Assembly (NCBI GenBank): GCA_945952425.1
Contig: CAMFIX010000079.1
Location: 1-9,513, forward strand
DNA: 9,513 nucleotides
Direction: 5' to 3'
Origin: an uncultured Pseudorhodobacter sp.
Lineage (GTDB): Bacteria > Pseudomonadota > Alphaproteobacteria > Rhodobacterales > Rhodobacteraceae
In this document: positions 6,601 to 9,513 of the stretch, in pieces
How the letters are laid out: the number at the start of each line of letters is the position of its first letter
Numbering within the stretch: position 1 is the stretch's first letter
Made by a program: the position numbers and the translations under genes
The notes under the pieces: generated by a model
Seen by the model: only the letters and a program-made list of their open reading frames with translations
Database searches by the model: none
Told to the model about the DNA's origin: nothing

Positions 6601-6818
6601 CCCAGTTCATGCTGAGCGGCGCGGGCGAGCAGGTGACCATCGACTTCGGCACGCTGCGCGGCACCGATGCCGGCAGCCCGATGACCCTGACGCTGGCGCT
6701 GCGCCAGGTCGCGCCCGAGATGCGCCGGAGCCTCGCCCGCGTGCGGCTGGTTCTGTCGACCGATGGCGAGATGCTGCCCCTGGACCTGATGGAGTTTTCG
6801 GTCGAGGGGCGGCGTTGA
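3672..6818 (+). CDS. Bifunctional glycosyltransferase: GT2 + GT4 + C-terminal beta-rich domain
   Basis: A 1048-residue multidomain enzyme. Residues 1 to about 230 are a GT2 (GT-A) domain: LLAIVIPVFRHS start, V41-N-D-G, the NGGLSSARNHGI motif, a DXD-type D100-A-D102, and the FEDWDFF motif near 180-186. Residues about 280-470 are alanine-rich with no recognised motif. Residues about 478-830 are a GT4 (GT-B) domain: GGVEKVALNLA from 486, LFLGRLDAQKG near 683-693 and the E759-x7-E767 motif in EYEGLPLTVLEAM. Residues about 875-1048 are beta-rich. It probably adds two sugars in succession to a surface glycan, acting in the cytoplasm; there are no membrane segments. ATG 3672 has GAGGG 8 nt upstream, inside the preceding gene, and is preferred to an in-frame TTG at 3666. 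A hairpin follows its stop. Both sets of catalytic motifs look intact. Sugar specificity is unknown. Confidence 0.9.
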   Translation: MPAEPLLAIVIPVFRHSVLMAGAVESALAQEADFAIRIVIVNDGCPHPETHETGLAYARAYPERVTYLRKANGGLSSARNHGIAHVLAHLPTVRAIYMLDADNALRPLAMARAMAALQASDAGWIYPDIDMRGLTSGHDYSGPYSVLLHLAMNTCEAGSLVRREVFEAGVMFDTSFKAGFEDWDFFLSAVQAGFRGQNIEGMGFLYRKRPESMLADSEREREPILAKLRAKHRALFSPRAMLEMEAVEAPRYAFILADLNEVWLATDPLSPAEVLSPEDFALRLWRARAAPGRHPLPPLTVVTRSDALAEAAAAGMLHGLLWQLEVIADQAHVAGLVGVQGGADRLGLRLLPEGQRSADEAAVLMLATELVTSSAADAKGAWMGSLLGATPQPRVVLAQVTLPPALPVAALGQGGMAAALLAAIAGLRASPWARGAQIADWRAPDLKRRAASHMILRNRLGQQPTLPLLRGTGRHVGLVLSILEFGGVEKVALNLARAFAARGWAVHLVLVGVRDAAVSAEWRATLASVTFLGDPDYAPWGGGDRDYFGTEIPRWATSGNHARLIALLHWLDVVVDLHSGAGVAVMGQLKRQGVVTVTSLHLADLSAAGRPTGNPFLALAYEHAFDLFAPCSHALGDWLHALGIPEDKIVPVPNAPGFPLDPAQAESLQQARRDRPPGRLRALFLGRLDAQKGLQRLAEVIAQSRDLPVDWRVIGKAVLADGPLPEAISAVLEPALTTPEALTEALAAADVLVLLSEYEGLPLTVLEAMRQGVVPVATDVGAVAEVVQDGVTGVLLPFDQAVPACLAALRALTPDHLARLSANAAAAMQGRDWLAATAPLALALDRIAATRQPSADTDLPPPAHVAPLGAHDTEMERIDLTPPLWAALQSDEPARLHRYEPFAGFLQFGAPEGADVVLDLQPRRLRGQGRALSLTPEGRPQPWFTYELILDGAPLQDLIALDFRLRYALPRPRNLYAQFMLSGAGEQVTIDFGTLRGTDAGSPMTLTLALRQVAPEMRRSLARVRLVLSTDGEMLPLDLMEFSVEGRR

Positions 6819-6835
6819 TCCCCCGAACGGGGGAT
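6818..6835 (+). terminator. GC-rich hairpin at the glycosyltransferase stop codon
   Basis: ATCCCCC (6818-6824) and GGGGGAT (6829-6835) form a perfect 7-bp stem with a 4-nt GAAC loop, starting at the last base of the TGA stop. The downstream sequence is purine-rich (ACAGGAAAGAAA), not a T run. It may slow polymerase or protect the 3' end, but is unlikely to be an efficient intrinsic terminator alone. Confidence 0.5.
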
Positions 6836-6887
6836 ACAGGAAAGAAACTGACTGTTTGTTGCGCAAATCCACGCAGTTGCTTCTTTG

Positions 6888-6900
6888 CTAACCAAGTTAG
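6888..6900. promoter_or_regulatory. CTAAC-CAA-GTTAG inverted repeat upstream of the large repeat protein
   Basis: A perfect 5-bp dyad with a 3-nt spacer in the AT-richer gap, just before a -10-like TAGAAT (6906-6911). The half-sites are the same pentamers as in the 1700-1714 LysR dyad but in the opposite arrangement (CTAAC first). It could be an operator for the downstream gene. The spacing is not the canonical LysR T-N11-A, so the binder is unknown. Confidence 0.35.
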
Positions 6901-6907
6901 TTGACTA

Positions 6908-6930
6908 GAATGCCCTTGGTCCGGGCATTC
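6908..6930 (+). other. Perfect 8-bp hairpin in the leader of the large repeat protein
   Basis: GAATGCCC (6908-6915) and GGGCATTC (6923-6930) pair over 8 bp around a 7-nt loop. No T run follows directly. A second, bulged hairpin lies at 6961-6981 (CGCA/TGCG and CGCT/AGCG). They could be parts of a structured 5' leader, a weak terminator of the upstream operon, or operator dyads. Pairing is seen directly; function is not. Confidence 0.4.
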
Positions 6931-7026
6931 GCACGGCACTTTGTATTGTCAGCTTCACATCGCACCGCTATGCAGCGTGCGACCTGTCCACCGGCGCCTC
7001 TGCGCCCCTCAACCGCGCAGAACCTG

Positions 7027-9513
7027 ATGTCCGTCCATGTGCCCCCCTATCGCTCCGTGCGCCCCGTCATCGGAGACAGCCGCCAGATCGCGGGCGTCTT
7101 CGATTACGTCGATCCGGGCTGCGGTTTGCGCGGCTGGCTGGTCCATCCGCGAATCGAGGCGCTGCCCCTGCGGGTCGAGGCCTGGTGCCAGGGCCAAAGG
7201 CTGGCCTCCACCGTCACCGTGCTGGAACGGCCCGACATCGACAAGGTGCTGAAGCGCCAGACCTGGTGCGGCTTCCTGATCGGGTGGAGCCGATTCGACC
7301 AGGCCCTCTTGCGCCAGATCGCCGAAGAGGCGCCCGAGGCCGCGATCGAGGTGCGGACCGGCGGGGCGGGCCTGTTGGTGCCCGCGACGCAAGAGCCCGT
7401 CACCGCGCGCGAGGCGCTGAAGATGCTTCTCGGCGCCCCCCGCGGCGACCAGCGCGCCGAATTCGCCCAGCTGAACACCTGGCTGGAGATCGAGGCGTCC
7501 GGCCTTTTCGACCCCTACTGGTATTTCCGGCAATACGGCGCCGACGAGGCGCAGCAGCGCCCCGCCCTTCTGCACTACATCCAGGCCGGCGAGGCTTTGG
7601 GCAACCGGCCGAACCTGTATTTCGACCCGGCCTTCTATGCCGCCGCCGCGGGGCTCGGGCCCGAGGAATCGAGCCTTCTGCACTACCTGCGCCGCCAGCA
7701 TGGCACCCGCCAGCACCCTTCGGCGCATTTCGACAACGGCTGGTATCGCGAGGTCTACGACATCGACACCAGCCGGGGGGCGCTGTCGCATTACCTGAAC
7801 CGGCGGCCCCGGCATCTGCCGAACCGGCTTGTCACCGAAGAGATGCTCGTCGCCCCGCCCGGGACCGAAGACCCCTACGAATATTTCCTGCGCCACCTGC
7901 CCAAGCGACCCGAGCCCTTCCGCGCCCGGCTGGCCGCCACGCCCGAAGGCGCCGCGATCCTGGCCGATGCGCTGCGGCTTTTTGCCGAGGGCGACGACCC
8001 GGTCCTGGCCCTGCCCGCCCCGCCCTCCGAAGCCGCCCAGGCCGCGCCCGAGCTGTTGAAGGGCGTCACCTCGGTCGAGGCTTTGGCCGTCCTGGCCGAA
8101 ACCGATGCGACGGCCCGCGCTTTGGCCGAGACCGACAGCGGCATCGGCCTGGTGTTCGCCGCGGGCGCCCAGGTCGGCGCGGGCGACATTCCCGCCGCGG
8201 CCGAGCTGTTCCTGCGCGCCCTTCCCGCCCTGTCCGAGCTCGATCCCAAGGTGGCCGATGGCCTGGCCCGCGCGATCATGGCCTGGGTGCACCACGCCTG
8301 GACCCCGCCGCGGCGGCCCGCGCTGCTGCCCTTGCTGGCGGCCTTGCGGGGCAGGGGGGTGCATGATGCCTTCTCGATCCTGCGGATGATCGAGGCGGCG
8401 GTCGATCATGGCGATGTCATCGCCGGGGCGAGTGCGGCCGACGACCTGCACCGGCTTTACCCCGCCGCCGAAAAGGGCTGGGCGCTGATCGCGCTGGCCC
8501 GCCTGCGCAAGTTGCAGGGCGACCGGCCGCAGGCGGCGGCCCTGCTGCGCCGCATCCAGCCCGGCGCCGGGGTGGACCAGCACCTGCTGACCGTCGCGAT
8601 CACCCTCTTGATCGAGATGGAGGATTTCGCCGCCGCGCAGGAGCGCCTCGCCCGCGTCGCCGACATCGACAGCCGCCCGCTGGACCAGGCCCGCATCCGC
8701 CTGGCCGTCCACCTGGAAGACCATGCCGCGCTGGACCAGCTGTTGCAGCGCGTCGATGCGGCGCAGATCGACAGCTGGATCTTGTGCGAAGCCGCCTATC
8801 GCCTGGTGCGCCCCGGCGTCGTGCCCGAACCGGGGCAGGAGCGCGCCGAAGACCTGATCGTGGGCGCGCTGGCTTTGAAGGCCGACCATGACGAAAATGC
8901 GTTGATGGCGCAGATGCATGTCCTGCTGCAGCGCCGCCGTTTCGACGAGCTGGGCCAGGTCTTCGCGCTGATCGACGGCCTGCCCATGGCCGAGGCGCTG
9001 AACATCCGCATCCGGCGGCTGGAATGGCTGGGCATGACCGGCCGCACGCAAGAGGCGCTGGAATTGTATCGCCAGCACCTCTCGGACGTCGCCTTCGGCA
9101 AGTGGGAGGGGATGAGCGTCATCCGCCTCTTGTCGGAAACCAAGCAATGGGCCGAGGCGGGCGAGGTGGTGCTGAACCACATCCGCCAGGGCTTCGGCTT
9201 CGGCACGGCGATGCACGGCGCCATGCGGGTGGTGCGCAAGGCCGCGCTGCACGAACGCATCGCGGCCCTGGCCTCGGGCGGCAAGATCGCGACGCCCACC
9301 GACCGCGACCTCGGCAAGTTCCTCGGCCTCGTGCAGGAGGACCACACGCTGGTGCAAAGCGCCCGGGCGCTGTCGGGGCAGGGCATGGTCCCGGCGCGCA
9401 GCCTGCAGGGCATGAACGGCAACTGGATCATCGAGGGCCGCCAGCCGCGCGAGGACGAGACCGGGGCCCTGTTCCTCTGCACCAACCGGCGGTATTTCCT
9501 GTCGCTCTTGACC
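7027..9513 (+). CDS. Large glycan-associated protein: GW beta domain, FD/HY repeats, TPR-like region (3' truncated)
   Basis: An uninterrupted frame of 829 codons runs off the window. Residues about 20-125 resemble the small beta domain found at the ends of many bacterial glycosyltransferases and sulfotransferases (GVFDYVDPGCGLRGWLVHP, then RPDIDKVL and WCGFLIGW). Residues about 161-260 hold three 36-residue repeats with FD and HY signatures. Residues about 380-790 are helical with TPR-like hairpins (GDRPQAAALLRRI, GRTQEALELYRQH). The last residues (ALFLCTNRRYFLSLLT) look like the first strand and helix of a new domain, perhaps a glycosyltransferase. The start is uncertain: ATG codons at 6910, 6970 and 7027 are in frame and none has a clear Shine-Dalgarno. 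7027 is chosen because the recognisable domain begins soon after it. There is no signal peptide. Context suggests surface-glycan assembly; the reaction cannot be stated. Confidence 0.85.
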   Translation, partial: MSVHVPPYRSVRPVIGDSRQIAGVFDYVDPGCGLRGWLVHPRIEALPLRVEAWCQGQRLASTVTVLERPDIDKVLKRQTWCGFLIGWSRFDQALLRQIAEEAPEAAIEVRTGGAGLLVPATQEPVTAREALKMLLGAPRGDQRAEFAQLNTWLEIEASGLFDPYWYFRQYGADEAQQRPALLHYIQAGEALGNRPNLYFDPAFYAAAAGLGPEESSLLHYLRRQHGTRQHPSAHFDNGWYREVYDIDTSRGALSHYLNRRPRHLPNRLVTEEMLVAPPGTEDPYEYFLRHLPKRPEPFRARLAATPEGAAILADALRLFAEGDDPVLALPAPPSEAAQAAPELLKGVTSVEALAVLAETDATARALAETDSGIGLVFAAGAQVGAGDIPAAAELFLRALPALSELDPKVADGLARAIMAWVHHAWTPPRRPALLPLLAALRGRGVHDAFSILRMIEAAVDHGDVIAGASAADDLHRLYPAAEKGWALIALARLRKLQGDRPQAAALLRRIQPGAGVDQHLLTVAITLLIEMEDFAAAQERLARVADIDSRPLDQARIRLAVHLEDHAALDQLLQRVDAAQIDSWILCEAAYRLVRPGVVPEPGQERAEDLIVGALALKADHDENALMAQMHVLLQRRRFDELGQVFALIDGLPMAEALNIRIRRLEWLGMTGRTQEALELYRQHLSDVAFGKWEGMSVIRLLSETKQWAEAGEVVLNHIRQGFGFGTAMHGAMRVVRKAALHERIAALASGGKIATPTDRDLGKFLGLVQEDHTLVQSARALSGQGMVPARSLQGMNGNWIIEGRQPREDETGALFLCTNRRYFLSLLT
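7507..7806 (+). repeat. Three 36-residue FD...HY protein repeats
   Basis: Within the large protein, FD occurs at residues 161, 199 and 235 and HY at residues 183, 219 and 255, giving a period of about 36 residues. Typical stretches are FDPYWYFRQYG...LLHYIQAGEALGNRPN, FDPAFYAAAAG...LLHYLRRQHG and FDNGWYREVYD...LSHYLNR. Repeats of this FD-xx-Y / LxHYxxxG type are found in many bacterial proteins tied to glycosyltransferases and polysaccharide synthesis. The copies have diverged at DNA level, so this is an old protein repeat rather than a recent duplication. Confidence 0.8.

Noticed and set aside
6818..6835. Classical Rho-independent terminator
   Set aside because: The stem is perfect, but a purine-rich stretch rather than a T run follows, so it is listed only as a hairpin of moderate confidence.
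3570..6872. Open frame of about 1100 codons on the minus strand covering the glycosyltransferase gene
   Set aside because: Its translation is dominated by Gln, Arg, His, Gly and Pro with no domain, as expected when reading antisense to a GC-rich gene. The plus strand carries clear GT2 and GT4 motifs.
6910..6912. ATG at 6910 as the start of the large protein
   Set aside because: It is in frame but overlaps a -10-like TAGAAT and the 8-bp hairpin, has no ribosome binding site, and would add an N-terminus without domain features.
7185..8366. Open frame of 393 codons on the plus strand inside the large repeat protein
   Set aside because: It lies in another frame of a longer continuous frame that has recognisable repeats; its Arg/Pro/Ala-rich translation is typical of an out-of-frame read.
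7009..9357. Open frame of 782 codons on the minus strand
   Set aside because: It is antisense to the FD/HY-repeat and TPR-like protein and has low-complexity His/Gln/Arg/Gly composition without recognisable motifs.
1..9513. CRISPR arrays, tRNA/rRNA genes, insertion sequences, phage genes or toxin-antitoxin pairs
   Set aside because: Scanning both strands showed no regularly spaced DNA repeats, no cloverleaf-like segment, no transposase or integrase motifs, and no paired small genes beyond the single 26-codon ORF.

Overview
The window is GC-rich DNA with strongly G/C-biased third codon positions. It reads as a chromosome segment of a Rhodobacteraceae-type alphaproteobacterium (Rhodobacter/Paracoccus relatives). 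The main evidence is the left end: the C-terminal part of a RegA/PrrA redox response regulator, followed by an H-NS-type protein resembling HvrA and a LysR-type regulator resembling HvrB. This order matches the regA-hvrA-hvrB photosynthesis and redox regulatory cluster described in Rhodobacter capsulatus.

Left region (1-1876), regulatory. The regA 3' part (1-322) runs into a leader with tandem CCGAAA/TTTCGG hairpins and then a possible hvrA promoter carrying a 7-bp inverted repeat. hvrA (501-812) and hvrB (813-1682, minus strand) converge with directly abutting stop codons. Divergent from hvrB is a compact promoter region with a perfect GTTAG-N5-CTAAC dyad of LysR type. It lies about 63 bp upstream of the predicted transcription start for a 26-codon ORF (1796-1876) that has a good ribosome binding site. 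No ahcY gene lies beside hvrB here, although ahcY is the known HvrB target in R. capsulatus.

Middle (1877-2461, minus strand). A YfbR-like HD-domain nucleotide phosphohydrolase ends exactly at the stop of the small ORF. A 110-bp divergent spacer separates it from the right-hand block.

Right region (2573-9513), a glycan-related block on the plus strand. First is an unrecognised 369-residue protein with a central helical or coiled-coil segment and beta-rich C-terminal half. It is translationally coupled by an 11-nt overlap to a 1048-residue protein joining a GT2 (GT-A) domain, a GT4 (GT-B) domain and a C-terminal beta-rich domain. After a 150-200 nt AT-richer, hairpin-rich spacer comes a large protein, cut by the window edge, with an N-terminal 'GW' beta domain, three 36-residue FD...HY repeats and a long alpha-helical TPR-like region. 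Together these look like a cell-surface polysaccharide or protein-glycosylation locus. The substrate cannot be read from the sequence.

No tRNA, rRNA, CRISPR array, insertion sequence or phage gene was seen. Nearly all other long open frames, including a roughly 1100-codon frame antisense to the glycosyltransferase, are composition artefacts.
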